A stretch of DNA of 64,000 nt, from contig JAEXOU010000016.1 of the NCBI GenBank assembly GCA_023439125.1, forward strand, positions 1-64,000, written 5' to 3'. The translations under genes and the position numbers were made by a program. The notes beneath the pieces are model-generated. The model did no database searches. It was not told the DNA's origin and saw only the letters and a list, made by a program, of their open reading frames with translations. Numbering within the stretch: the first letter of the stretch is position 1; every line of letters begins with the position of its first letter. The stretch is from Bacillota bacterium. GTDB lineage: Bacteria; Bacillota; Clostridia; Lachnospirales; Lachnospiraceae. This document shows positions 28,264 through 37,412 of this stretch, piece by piece.

Positions 28264-28396
28264 TATACTAGGAAGTTCCTAGTATATAAAAAAAGCATCC
28301 AAAAGGAAGGATGCTAGGATGTGCACAAGTGTGATAGGAAGATGTCGATTACGCAACCGCGCTTGGCGCGAGTGTTTTGCATGCAAAACACTTGTT
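28256..28396. repeat. multi-hairpin repeat, terminator-like family (copy 3)
   Basis: TTTTTATATACTAGG-AAGTT-CCTAGTATATAAAAA is followed by GCATCC/GGATGC, the nested stem and AGTGTTTTGC-AT-GCAAAACACT. The first stem has changed on both sides (GCGTCC to GCATCC, GGACGC to GGATGC), so pairing is kept. It ends only 24 bases before the mutS2-like ATG, and its final T-run is broken. Confidence 0.85.
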
Positions 28397-28419
28397 TATA
28401 ATATCAGAGGAGATTTAAG

Positions 28420-30333
28420 ATGAATCATACATTTCAAACATTAGAGTTCGACAAAATTTTAGTTCAATTAGAAGAAAACGCATTTACAAAACATGCAAAG
28501 GAAAAAGTAAGAGCCTTAACGGCGTTTATAAGCGAAATGGATTTACAAGTGGCACTTCGCGAAACGAGTGAGGCTAGAAAAATTATGGATGAGATTGGAA
28601 CTCCACCTTTCGTTAGTTTAGAATCTGTGGAAGAATTACTTCTCATTGCGACACAAGGTGGATGTTTATTACCGGAACAACTAGAGTACCTTCAGACCGT
28701 TTTATCGGCGGTTAAAAGATTGAAAAATTTCTTATGCCGCGCCAAGTATCTGGAACTAGGGTTACCTTATTATGAGATAGAATTAAATTCATTAGAAGAG
28801 ATTCGAGAAGAAATTTTGCAAAAGATTCGAGGATCAAAAGTAGATGATTATGCGAGTAAGCTATTAAAGGATTTACGTTCTGATATTGAAAAAACGGAGA
28901 ATAAAATGCAAACAAAAGCAGAAGCAATGTTAAAAAATAACAAAGAATGCTTTTCAGATGCATTTATCGTTAAGCGTAGTGGTCATATATGTTTACCAGT
29001 AAAGAAAGAGCATAAGTTTAAGATTTCTGGTAGTGTCATTGATAAATCATCTACTGGAGCCACCTTTTTTATTGAACCAACAAGTATTGCTATGATGAAT
29101 GAAGAGCTTGCAAGCCTTTTAATTGACGCTGAGAATGAAGAGCGAAGAATTCTATATATGTTAACTGGATTAATCGCTGATCATGTAGAAGAGTTTCGTG
29201 AGAATATTCGAGTAATGGAAAAGCTAGACTATATCTTTGCTAAGGGAAAACTGAGCTTGGATATGAAAGCAGTAGAACCAACGTTAACACTCGAAAGGCG
29301 AATTGAAATTGTAAATGGAAGACATCCATTTATCGATAAGGATGCTTGCGTACCACTGAACTTTACTATGGGTGGCGAGATTCAAGGAGTAATTATTACA
29401 GGTCCAAATACAGGTGGTAAAACAGTGGCAATTAAGACGGTTGGTCTTTTAAGTCTAATGGCACAATGCGGCCTGCATGTTCCATGCGAACGAGGAACAT
29501 TTACAATGAATAGTGCAGTATTATGCGATATTGGTGACGGTCAAAACATTACAGAAAATCTCTCCACGTTTTCATCCCATATTACGAATATTCTATCAAT
29601 ATTAAAAGTAGTAAATCGGGACAGTTTGGTTATTATGGATGAATTGGGTTCGGGTACCGACCCAACTGAGGGAATGGGAATCGCAATCGCAATATTGGAG
29701 GAATTACGAAAGAGTCGATGTTTGTTTTTATGTACCACACATTATCCTGAGGTAAAGCATTATGCCAATAAGACGGAGCATATAACCAATGCAAGAATGC
29801 AGTTTGACCGTGAATCTTTGCGTCCAACGTATCGCCTTGAGATTGGTGAAGCAGGAGAAAGTTGTGCGTTATATATTGCAAAACGTTTAGGAATGTCCAA
29901 TGAAATGCTACGAAAGGCTAGTCTAGAAGCATACAATACACAAGACTTGGATTTCTTAGGCGACGATGATTCTCAAGAAGAGAAACCAAACATGATGGAA
30001 GAACTTCCTAAAAAGATAGTGAAAAAGAAGAAAGTGAAACAGAAGGCAGATATGTCCGAGAAATATTCGATTGGTGATAGCGTAATGATCTATCCCGAAA
30101 AGAAAATCGGAATCGTCTGTCAGAAGGTAAATGAAAAGGGAGTACTTCAAGTTCAGTTACAGAAGAAAAAAATTTATTTGAACCATAAACGAGTGAAGTT
30201 ATATATCAAAGCAGAGGAAATGTATCCAGAAGATTATGATTTCTCAATTATTTTTGATTCTGTGGCGAACCGAAAGGCAAGGCATCAGATGGATAAACAT
30301 TATTGTGAAGATTTAGAGATAAAAACGGATTAG
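28420..30333 (+). CDS. MutS2-like ATPase lacking the Smr nuclease domain
   Basis: This 637-residue protein has the MutS2 core: a helical clamp region (about 1-290), Walker A GPNTGGKT near 328-335, Walker B LVIMDELGSGTDPTEG near 403-418 and a following KOW-like segment (about 545-590). MutS2 is normally about 780 residues and ends in an Smr endonuclease domain. Here the chain ends about 50 residues after the KOW-like part and no Smr motif is seen. MutS2 proteins suppress recombination and rescue collided ribosomes. This version may be a second paralogue acting without cleavage. AGAGGAG precedes the ATG. A DNA glycosylase gene follows 60 bases on. Confidence 0.87.
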   Translation: MNHTFQTLEFDKILVQLEENAFTKHAKEKVRALTAFISEMDLQVALRETSEARKIMDEIGTPPFVSLESVEELLLIATQGGCLLPEQLEYLQTVLSAVKRLKNFLCRAKYLELGLPYYEIELNSLEEIREEILQKIRGSKVDDYASKLLKDLRSDIEKTENKMQTKAEAMLKNNKECFSDAFIVKRSGHICLPVKKEHKFKISGSVIDKSSTGATFFIEPTSIAMMNEELASLLIDAENEERRILYMLTGLIADHVEEFRENIRVMEKLDYIFAKGKLSLDMKAVEPTLTLERRIEIVNGRHPFIDKDACVPLNFTMGGEIQGVIITGPNTGGKTVAIKTVGLLSLMAQCGLHVPCERGTFTMNSAVLCDIGDGQNITENLSTFSSHITNILSILKVVNRDSLVIMDELGSGTDPTEGMGIAIAILEELRKSRCLFLCTTHYPEVKHYANKTEHITNARMQFDRESLRPTYRLEIGEAGESCALYIAKRLGMSNEMLRKASLEAYNTQDLDFLGDDDSQEEKPNMMEELPKKIVKKKKVKQKADMSEKYSIGDSVMIYPEKKIGIVCQKVNEKGVLQVQLQKKKIYLNHKRVKLYIKAEEMYPEDYDFSIIFDSVANRKARHQMDKHYCEDLEIKTD

Positions 30334-30393
30334 TGTTTGCATACTATAAATACTTACGACAAATAACAAAGCTTTGAATGAGATGGAGGAACT

Positions 30394-30894
30394 ATGGCTG
30401 GTGAATATCAAAGATTAGTGCATGAATTTGAGCCTGTATGGAATGCGGAGAGTAGAATCTTAGTGTTAGGGAGTTTTCCATCGGTGAAGTCAAGAGAAAT
30501 AGCATTCTATTATGGGCATCCTCAAAATCGTTTTTGGAAGGTACTTCAAGCTGTACTACAACAAGAGATACCGCAGGAGATTGAGGGGCGAAAAGAATTC
30601 TTATTAAATAACCATATTGCAGTTTGGGATGTAATTCAAAGCTGTGATATTATCGGCTCAAGTGACTCTAGCATTAAAAATGTAGAACCAACAGAGTTAA
30701 CAACTTTAATTGAGAATAGTAAAATCAAGCATATTTTTGTTAATGGAAAGACAGCAGAGAAGTTATATAAACGTTATAGTGAGGTTAAAACAGGAGTAAA
30801 AGCCATTGCTTTACCATCAACTAGCCCAGCGAATGCAATGTTTTCACTCGAGCGTTTATGTCAGGAGTGGAATGTAATTCGGGATTATCTATGA
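30394..30894 (+). CDS. DNA-deoxyinosine glycosylase (UDG superfamily, family 6 type)
   Basis: This 166-residue uracil-DNA-glycosylase fold protein has LVLGSFPSVKSREIAFYYGHPQNRFW near 24-49 and the C-terminal motif LPSTSPANAMFSLERL near 139-154. These match the hypoxanthine/deoxyinosine glycosylases, which remove deaminated adenine from DNA and start base-excision repair. It follows the MutS2-like gene by 60 bases behind GGAGG and may be co-transcribed with it. Substrate assignment is by family resemblance. Confidence 0.88.
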   Translation: MAGEYQRLVHEFEPVWNAESRILVLGSFPSVKSREIAFYYGHPQNRFWKVLQAVLQQEIPQEIEGRKEFLLNNHIAVWDVIQSCDIIGSSDSSIKNVEPTELTTLIENSKIKHIFVNGKTAEKLYKRYSEVKTGVKAIALPSTSPANAMFSLERLCQEWNVIRDYL

Positions 30895-30900
30895 GGAAGG

Positions 30901-30947
30901 CTTATGGAAATTATACCATGTCATCGACAAGGTATAATTTCCATAAG
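30901..30947. terminator. perfect 17-bp hairpin, possible terminator
   Basis: Bases 30901-30917 are exactly complementary to 30931-30947, with a 13-base loop. It sits 6 bases after the glycosylase stop. No T-run follows, so it may protect the 3' end of the message or act as a binding site. Confidence 0.55.
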
Positions 30948-31033
30948 TTATCATATCTTTGAGTAATAATTCTATAAAGTATGTGATTGATAAAGAGTGG
31001 CGAAATGTTAAAATATTAATAAGGTGAGGATTT

Positions 31034-31447
31034 ATGCAAGCAGAAGAGTTAAAACAACTAGGAGGTTTAGTTTTCCGAGATATCGAAGAGGGTTTTCAAA
31101 ACTGTAAATATGAGGTGCTATCTGGTAATCCAGATGACTTGTATGAGGTGATCGTTCAACAAATTCATCAGAATGGATTGGAAAATAGTTATGTAGATTT
31201 TTATTATGGAAGGCTAAAGAAGGAAGAACAGGAGAAAGTTCAAGAGGTAATACCGAGTGAATGGCTGCACACTTTAAAACAATATGAGAATTGTCATGAG
31301 CTTTATTATCCGTTAAGTAAAGAACTGCTTGAGATCACGTGGTTTTTAACGATTCATGAGTACTTATTTAGCACTTATTATTTTTGTAAAGAACCGTGTA
31401 CAATCTGGGGTAATTATAATCAGACATTAGTGAAGTTCTGGTTATGA
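31034..31447 (+). CDS. hypothetical protein, 137 aa
   Basis: I do not recognise a family. The protein is acidic and predicted mostly helical and soluble, with two cysteines near the C-terminus (FCKEPCTIW, about 118-126) and a third at about 24. AAGGTGAGG precedes the ATG. The aromatic-rich tail (EYLFSTYYFCKEPCTIWG) is distinctive. It is flanked by a repair gene upstream and a tiny frame plus a peptidase gene downstream, neither of which suggests a role. Confidence 0.65.
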   Translation: MQAEELKQLGGLVFRDIEEGFQNCKYEVLSGNPDDLYEVIVQQIHQNGLENSYVDFYYGRLKKEEQEKVQEVIPSEWLHTLKQYENCHELYYPLSKELLEITWFLTIHEYLFSTYYFCKEPCTIWGNYNQTLVKFWL

Positions 31448-31470
31448 AGAGAGGTAGAGCAATTAAGTAA

Positions 31471-31614
31471 ATGAATATGACAGTAAGTGCTGAATATCGG
31501 CTTAATGCTGGAGAACTTATTGAAGTACTTGTTCTTAATCGTGGAATTACATTAGGCGAAGGAACAATGAAGGAGTGTCCTTCGTATGTTATTGAAACCT
31601 TTCGGAAGAAATAA
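31471..31614 (+). CDS. possible 47-aa small protein
   Basis: A frame of 47 residues runs from ATG 31471 to TAA 31612-31614, 24 bases after the previous stop. It reads MNMTVSAEYRLNAGELIEVL in its first 20 residues and ends in RKK. No good ribosome site precedes it, so it may be a remnant of a larger gene. I do not recognise it. Confidence 0.3.
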   Translation: MNMTVSAEYRLNAGELIEVLVLNRGITLGEGTMKECPSYVIETFRKK

Positions 31615-31649
31615 GAGATTATTAAATGAAAATGTAAGGAGAAGCGAAT

Positions 31650-32672
31650 ATGGAGACAAAGAAATATATTATTGAAACATTGGAGAAATTAGTGAATATA
31701 CCAAGCCCTTCTGGTTATACAAAGGAAGTAATGAACTTTGTAGAGGGAGAAGCAAATAAATTTGGATATCATTGTGACTACATACAAAAAGGTGGATTGA
31801 TCATTCGTGTTCCTGGGCAAGAGGCTGAAACCGTTGGAATATCTGCACATGCGGACACTCTTGGAGCAATGGTTCGGTCCATTAGTAGTGAGGGCATGAT
31901 TAAGTTTGTATCCGTTGGTGGCTATACAATGACAAGCATTGAAGGCGAATATTGCAAGATCCATACACGCGATGGAAAGACCTATACTGGAACTATCCTT
32001 TGTACGAGTCCATCCGTTCATACGTATGATGATGCGAAAACACTAGAACGGAAAGAGCGTAACATGGAAATTCGCTTAGATGAGCAGGTAAAGAGTAAAG
32101 AGGATGTTGTAGCACTTGGTATTAACAACGGAGATTATATTAGCTTTGATGCACGTTTTGAATACACAAAGAGCGGATTTATTAAATCAAGACATTTGGA
32201 TGATAAGGCGAGTGTAGCAGTTTTACTTGGTTTACTGAAAGAACTGTCGGAAAAGAAAGAGCAACCGAAGAAAACACTAAAAATTCTAATCTCCAATTTA
32301 GAAGAAATTGGCCTTGGCGCAACTTATTTACCAGCAGACATTACAGAATTTCTTGCAGTTGATATGGGAGCACTTGGTGATGACCTTGCGGGTAGTGAAT
32401 ATGCAGTTTCCATTTGTGCACAAGACTCCTCAGGCCCATATGACTATGACTTAACAACGCATCTAATCAATCTTGCGAAAGAAAATGAGATTGCTTATGC
32501 AGTTGATATTTTTCCTCATTATGGTTCTGATGCATCGGCTGCAATGCGTGGTGGCAATAATATTAAGACTGCATTGATCGGTCAGGGTATTCATGCTTCT
32601 CATGGTATGGAACGTACACATGAGACAGCATTGATGGCAACACTTAAACTGCTACAAGCTTATGTGAGTTAG
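31650..32672 (+). CDS. M42-family aminopeptidase
   Basis: This 340-residue peptidase has the M42 metal and catalytic motifs in order: SAHADTLG (His67, Asp69), RHLDDKASVA (about 181-190), NLEEIG (about 216-221), a further metal Asp in FLAVDMGALG, and the C-terminal His in GIHASHGMERTH. M42 enzymes are cobalt or zinc aminopeptidases that form tetrahedral dodecamers and finish peptide breakdown in the cytoplasm. Some are labelled as endoglucanases by old annotation, which is not justified here. AAGGAG precedes the ATG, and a terminator follows. Confidence 0.92.
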   Translation: METKKYIIETLEKLVNIPSPSGYTKEVMNFVEGEANKFGYHCDYIQKGGLIIRVPGQEAETVGISAHADTLGAMVRSISSEGMIKFVSVGGYTMTSIEGEYCKIHTRDGKTYTGTILCTSPSVHTYDDAKTLERKERNMEIRLDEQVKSKEDVVALGINNGDYISFDARFEYTKSGFIKSRHLDDKASVAVLLGLLKELSEKKEQPKKTLKILISNLEEIGLGATYLPADITEFLAVDMGALGDDLAGSEYAVSICAQDSSGPYDYDLTTHLINLAKENEIAYAVDIFPHYGSDASAAMRGGNNIKTALIGQGIHASHGMERTHETALMATLKLLQAYVS

Positions 32673-32690
32673 GGTAAAGTATGAGTTATA

Positions 32691-32777
32691 AAGGACTGTT
32701 TCCTATGTGATGTGACCATGTTTGATATTAAAATCTAACGGTTGGGTTTTCGTTACATTAGTGAAACAGTCTTTTTT
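32691..32777 (+). terminator. rho-independent terminator with long stem
   Basis: AAGGACTGTTTC pairs with GAAACAGTCTT and inner segments extend the stem; six T follow. It ends the peptidase transcript. Confidence 0.8.
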
Positions 32778-32810
32778 CATGATATAGTAAAGTTCAAGAA
32801 GCGTATATCT

Positions 32811-32935
32811 CATAAGCTAAAATACTTAATTTGGTAAGTATTCATAACTAAAATACTTAATTAAGAAGATATTCATAAGCCATATTATTAGTTTAGTAAA
32901 TATTCATAAGCTAAATCACTTAATTGAGTACAAGT
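32811..32935. repeat. four tandem 31-32 bp repeats overlapping a gene end
   Basis: Units start CATAAGCTAA or CATAACTAAA at 32811, 32843, 32874 and 32905. The last unit is the C-terminal coding part of the minus-strand lipoprotein (DLAYEY); the other three continue into and past its stop codon. The array looks like duplication of the gene's 3' end. Confidence 0.8.
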
Positions 32936-33292
32936 GTTAAAATCACAAGCATACCATACGTTATTGTAAGCAATCCATGGATTAAGAACATCCACAGTTA
33001 ATTCCTCTCCAGAAGTTTTATGTATTGTATATTGTACTAATTCCGTACTATATGTATTAACTGAATTTGATTTTACAAACAATGGTAAGCTTTGAACGGT
33101 CTCTAATATCTTTGTGATTTCTTCAGTATCTGTAATTGTAGTTATATCGCCTGTTTTTAATGCCAATATTGTAATTTTAGAAATATCATTGCTAGCGATC
33201 TCACCAATTACCTCTTCTTTATGATATTTACTGCAGCTTGTTAGGCAATAAGTAAGAAACAAAGTGAAAATTGTTAGAATTCTTTTTTTCAT
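32888..33292 (-). CDS. small lipoprotein, unknown function
   Basis: The product is 134 residues with a lipoprotein signal: basic MKKR, a hydrophobic stretch and the lipobox LTSC with Cys near residue 19. The mature part is about 115 residues, with beta-rich segments and two more cysteines (WYACDFNTCTQ). It should be lipid-anchored outside the membrane. ATG 33292 is preferred over 33313 because the signal peptide starts there and GAGGGA precedes it. The C-terminal codons belong to a tandem repeat (32811-32935), so the end may differ between strains. The divergent neighbour at 33607 is the helicase. Confidence 0.8.
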   Translation of the reverse strand: MKKRILTIFTLFLTYCLTSCSKYHKEEVIGEIASNDISKITILALKTGDITTITDTEEITKILETVQSLPLFVKSNSVNTYSTELVQYTIHKTSGEELTVDVLNPWIAYNNVWYACDFNTCTQLSDLAYEYLLN

Positions 33293-33606
33293 GCTAATCC
33301 CTCCATTAATCAATTCAATACTCTATATTTGTATCAGCTTTCGCTGAATTTATTCCATGAAAGATAATTTTATATATTAGACGAGATAGGGTCAGGAAAA
33401 GTTTCAGGGAAAAGAAAAAAATTATGAATTTTTTTAAAAGTGGGTGAATTTACGATAAAAGAAGAAAAAGCTTGATTAGTGACTAACTTTGCTATTTATG
33501 ATGATTCATGGTAATATATTGATATGGTTACAGCGCTGAGTGTAGTGAATACGAATAGGAGATCAATTTTAGAATTAATTACTTTGGGTACGAGAGGGGA
33601 GAACTC

Positions 33607-36549
33607 ATGGAGAGCAAAGAGCAAAAGATTGAACAACTAACACAGGGATTTCAGACTGCTTTTATTGATCATTCACATAATTCTAATTTAGCATATCGAC
33701 CAGAATTTATATCGAATAATTATAAACAAGGGAAAAAGGTACTTGTTTCTATTGAACAAGAATTAGCAAACTGTGATGAGTTTAGGATTAGTGTTGCTTT
33801 TATAACAAAAAGCGGAATAACCCCTTTACTACAAACACTAAAGGAGTTAGAAGAAAAAAATATACCAGGTAAAATTCTAACTACTGATTATCTGATGTTT
33901 AGTGAGCCGTCTGCATTAGAAAAATTAGCTTCTCTTAATAATATAGAACTGAAGATGTTTTGTACTGATTCAGAAACAGGTGGATTCCATACAAAGGGGT
34001 ATATTTTCAGAAAAGAAGAAATTTATCGGATTATCACTGGTAGTACTAATATGACGTTAAATGCAGTAACAAAAAATCGAGAATGGAATACAAAAGTTGT
34101 TTCAACTAAAAATGGTGAAATGGCACAAGCGATATTGGAAGAATTCGAAGAGCTTTGGAATGATTTGCATTGTTTGGATTATAGAGATTTCATAGAAAAT
34201 TATCGTCAGGAATATCTAAAAAACCAGATGATAAAAAAACAAAAGGAACAAGCAGTAGAAGAAAAAGTTGTTGAATTAGAGCGTTATACTTTAAAACCAA
34301 ATAAAATGCAAGTCGCTTTTGTAAATAACGTGATGCAGATGCGTGCCAAGAATGTAGAAAGAGCACTGTTATTGAGTAGTACGGGAACAGGAAAAACATT
34401 AGCATCTGCATTTGCATTACGCGAAATGTCCCCCAAAAAAACACTTTTCTTAGTTCATCGGGAACAGATAGCAATTCAGGCGATTAATAGTTATAAACGT
34501 ATATTTGGTAGCTCTCGAAAGTATGGTTTGTTATCTGGAAACCAAAGAGAGATGGATGCAGAAATACTATTTTCAACAATGCAGATGATGGCAAAGCCAG
34601 AGATACATAAGTATTATTCAGAAAATGAGTTTGATGTAATCATTTTAGATGAATGCCACCATGTTGGTTCAGAAAGTTATCAACGTATCATGAAATACTT
34701 TAAACCTCAGTTTTGGCTTGGGATGACAGCTAGCCCAGATACTAATAATTATGATATATATTCTATCTTTGATCATCAGATTGCCTACGAAATAAGGTTA
34801 CAACAAGCATTGGAAGAAGATTTACTATGTCCGTTTCATTATTTTGGTATTACTGATTTAGAAATTGACGGAGAAGTGTTTGATGATAGTGCTGGCGTGA
34901 AGAATTTTGCTAATCTTGTATCTGATGCAAGGGTGGAGTATGTGATCAAACATGCCGAGTTTTATGGATATAGTGGAGAACGCGTGAAAGGTCTCGTTTT
35001 CTGTAGTAGAAAAGAGGAAGCACGAGATTTGTCAGAGAACTTTAATCGTCATGGTTACAGAACTGTAGTGCTGACTGGTGAAGATAGCCAAGGACATCGT
35101 GAAGAGGTAATTGAACGGTTGACTGACGATAGTAATGTGGATAATCAATTAGACTATATTTTTACAGTGGACATATTTAATGAAGGTGTTGATGTACCTG
35201 AAATTAATCAGGTCATTATGCTACGACCAACGGAGTCACCGGTTGTTTTTATTCAACAGCTAGGTCGTGGACTTCGCAAGAGTAAAGATAAAGAATATGT
35301 AGTAATTCTTGACTTCATCGGAAATTATATGAACAACTTCATGATTCCGATCGCATTATCAGGCGACCGAAGCTATAATAAAGACACGATGCGTAGATAC
35401 GTCAGAGAGGGTGCGAGAGTGATTCCAGGAAGCTCCACCATTCATTTTGATGAGATTTCTAAGAAACGTATTTATGCTTCAATTGATGGAGCAAGAACAA
35501 ATGATATGAAGCTGATAAAAGAATCTTATCAATCATTAAAATATAAACTTGGACGAATACCAACCATCCTTGAATTCAAGGAATATGGTGCTATTGATAT
35601 TACAAAAATATTTGATAAGTGTGGATCTTACTATAATTTCTTAAAAAAATATGAAGAGGAATATGAAGTTGAATTAACGAGCAAAGAGCAAAGTATTATA
35701 GAATTCTTTTCTAAGAAACTGATATCCTTTAAACGTGTACATGAAATGGCTCTATTAAAACATTTGATTTCAAAGGCAGACAGAATTTTGACATATTATC
35801 AGGAATTGTTAAAGAAAGACTATAAAGTAGAGCTATCATCGAAAGTAGAGGAGTCTGTTGTTCGTAACTTAACGAATGAGTTTGCGAAAGAAGAGGAACG
35901 TAAAAAATATGAGGCATGTGTTTTTATAGAAAGAAACGAAAATGGGAGTTATCGTTTATCATCCTCATTTCAAAAGATGCTTAGTAATAAAGTGTTTAAA
36001 AATATGGTGATTGAGCTTATTGATTTTGGAATTATACGTTATATGGATAATTATTCTGATACATATAAGGATACAAATTTCCAATTATATCAGAAGTATA
36101 CATATGAGGATGTATGTCGGCTATTGAATTGGAAAAAAAATATGAATGCGCAGAATATTGGAGGGTACTTTTATGACGCAGAAACAAAAACGCTTCCTGT
36201 ATTAATTAATTACCATAAGTCGGAGGATGCGATTGCATATGAGGACCGATTCATATCTGAAAGTAATCTGATTGCATTATCAAAGCATCCTAGAAAGATA
36301 ACCTCTAGTGATGTAACACACATTTACAAAATAGGTGACGATGATAAAGATAATCGTATTTTTCTTTTCGTTAGAAAGAATAAAGATGATAATGAGGCAA
36401 AAGAATTTTATTTTCTAGGTGAAGTATATGCAGAGGACAATCCAGTACCAATCCGTATGGAATCAACCAATGATGATGCCTTTGAAATACTCTACCGTTT
36501 AGATGTACCAGTTCGAAGTGATATATATGATTATATCGTTAGCGAATAA
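33607..36549 (+). CDS. PLD-like nuclease/SF2 helicase protein with DUF3427-type C-terminus
   Basis: This 980-residue protein has three parts. An N-terminal phospholipase-D-like domain (about 30-200) carries FHTKGYIF near 127-134 and the downstream ITGSTNMT, giving one HxK motif. An SF2 helicase follows, with Walker A SSTGTGKTLA near 257-266, DECHH near 348-352, and QQLGRGLRKS near 549-558. The remaining 400 residues resemble DUF3427. Such proteins are found scattered near NUDIX or nuclease genes; repair or phage defence is suspected but not shown. A MutT-like gene lies 170 bases downstream on the same strand. GAGGGGAG precedes the ATG. Confidence 0.85.
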   Translation: MESKEQKIEQLTQGFQTAFIDHSHNSNLAYRPEFISNNYKQGKKVLVSIEQELANCDEFRISVAFITKSGITPLLQTLKELEEKNIPGKILTTDYLMFSEPSALEKLASLNNIELKMFCTDSETGGFHTKGYIFRKEEIYRIITGSTNMTLNAVTKNREWNTKVVSTKNGEMAQAILEEFEELWNDLHCLDYRDFIENYRQEYLKNQMIKKQKEQAVEEKVVELERYTLKPNKMQVAFVNNVMQMRAKNVERALLLSSTGTGKTLASAFALREMSPKKTLFLVHREQIAIQAINSYKRIFGSSRKYGLLSGNQREMDAEILFSTMQMMAKPEIHKYYSENEFDVIILDECHHVGSESYQRIMKYFKPQFWLGMTASPDTNNYDIYSIFDHQIAYEIRLQQALEEDLLCPFHYFGITDLEIDGEVFDDSAGVKNFANLVSDARVEYVIKHAEFYGYSGERVKGLVFCSRKEEARDLSENFNRHGYRTVVLTGEDSQGHREEVIERLTDDSNVDNQLDYIFTVDIFNEGVDVPEINQVIMLRPTESPVVFIQQLGRGLRKSKDKEYVVILDFIGNYMNNFMIPIALSGDRSYNKDTMRRYVREGARVIPGSSTIHFDEISKKRIYASIDGARTNDMKLIKESYQSLKYKLGRIPTILEFKEYGAIDITKIFDKCGSYYNFLKKYEEEYEVELTSKEQSIIEFFSKKLISFKRVHEMALLKHLISKADRILTYYQELLKKDYKVELSSKVEESVVRNLTNEFAKEEERKKYEACVFIERNENGSYRLSSSFQKMLSNKVFKNMVIELIDFGIIRYMDNYSDTYKDTNFQLYQKYTYEDVCRLLNWKKNMNAQNIGGYFYDAETKTLPVLINYHKSEDAIAYEDRFISESNLIALSKHPRKITSSDVTHIYKIGDDDKDNRIFLFVRKNKDDNEAKEFYFLGEVYAEDNPVPIRMESTNDDAFEILYRLDVPVRSDIYDYIVSE

Positions 36550-36717
36550 ATGCTATAAGTTGTGAAAAGGTAAAATAGAGAAAGAGAGTAATAAAATTGA
36601 ACTAGACGAAAAAGCTGATTAGTGAAATAATAGATAGAGTTGAGTATTATTTAAGAGGATTTATTATCAAAGTTAAATATATACGTATTTATCATTATGG
36701 AATAAGAGGAAGTAAAT

Positions 36718-37125
36718 ATGAAAACAGTAGAAGTGGTTGCGGCAATGATTATTAGTAATGAAGGTAATAGAAAGAAAGTTTTTGCCACACAACGCGGGTA
36801 TGGTGAATTTAAAGGTGGTTGGGAATTCCCTGGGGGGAAAATGGAAAAAGGAGAAACACAACAACAAGCATTAATACGTGAAATCCGAGAAGAATTAGCT
36901 ACTGAAATTGAGGTAGATGAGTTTTTTCAAACCATTGAGTATGATTATGATTCTTTTCATCTTATCATGCATTGTTATATATGCCATGTGATAACAGGAA
37001 AACTTTCTTTATTAGAGCATGAATCTTCCGTATGGCTAGCTTCCGATGAACTAGAGCAGGTGGATTGGTTACCTGCTGATTTAGGTATATTAAATCAATT
37101 AAAAGAATATTTAGAAGAAAAATAA
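36718..37125 (+). CDS. NUDIX hydrolase, MutT/8-oxo-dGTP type
   Basis: This 135-residue protein has a complete NUDIX box, with the residues GGKMEKGETQQQALIREIRE (about 39-58) followed by EL. WEFPGGK just ahead is typical of MutT and CTP-type pyrophosphohydrolases. It should hydrolyse a damaged or non-canonical nucleoside triphosphate to the monophosphate. The gene follows the PLD-helicase gene by 168 bases with only a weak ribosome site (GAGGAAG), and is followed by a terminator. Co-transcription with the helicase is possible; DUF3427 helicases and NUDIX proteins are known to be linked or fused in other bacteria as far as I recall. Confidence 0.9.
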   Translation: MKTVEVVAAMIISNEGNRKKVFATQRGYGEFKGGWEFPGGKMEKGETQQQALIREIREELATEIEVDEFFQTIEYDYDSFHLIMHCYICHVITGKLSLLEHESSVWLASDELEQVDWLPADLGILNQLKEYLEEK

Positions 37126-37152
37126 TAGTCTTATCTTTTAGGAACAAAGGAC

Positions 37153-37215
37153 TGGTATCTTTTATTGTTAGTGACACAGTAGTTGATCACTATCATTGAA
37201 GATACCATTTTTTTA
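37153..37215 (+). terminator. rho-independent terminator
   Basis: TGGTATCTT pairs with AAGATACCA and seven T follow. It closes the helicase/NUDIX region. Confidence 0.8.
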
Positions 37216-37412
37216 TTTCATAGGATTCAGTTAATCAGGAGATTGCATTGTAAAAGCATACTGTCATACTCCAAAACAGTCAGCAATGTGTACAAAATAG
37301 TCTAAAAACTTTCTACACTAGGGAAATATTGTAAATAAATACTACCTAATGTATAATAAAGTAGTAAAAGTTGTATTTAGTAATTATGAGTGAGTAAGGA
37401 GTGAAGAAAACT

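Noticed and set aside
27972..28298. 108-codon minus-strand frame between the GDPD and MutS2-like genes
   Set aside because: It runs through a perfect plus-strand terminator and a repeat, lacks a ribosome site, and I could not place it in any family. It could be decayed, but I cannot support a pseudogene call.
33607..36549. Named defence system Mokosh or DISARM
   Set aside because: A PLD-helicase fusion resembles part of Mokosh, but the C-terminal region looks like DUF3427, and the required partners of either system are absent.
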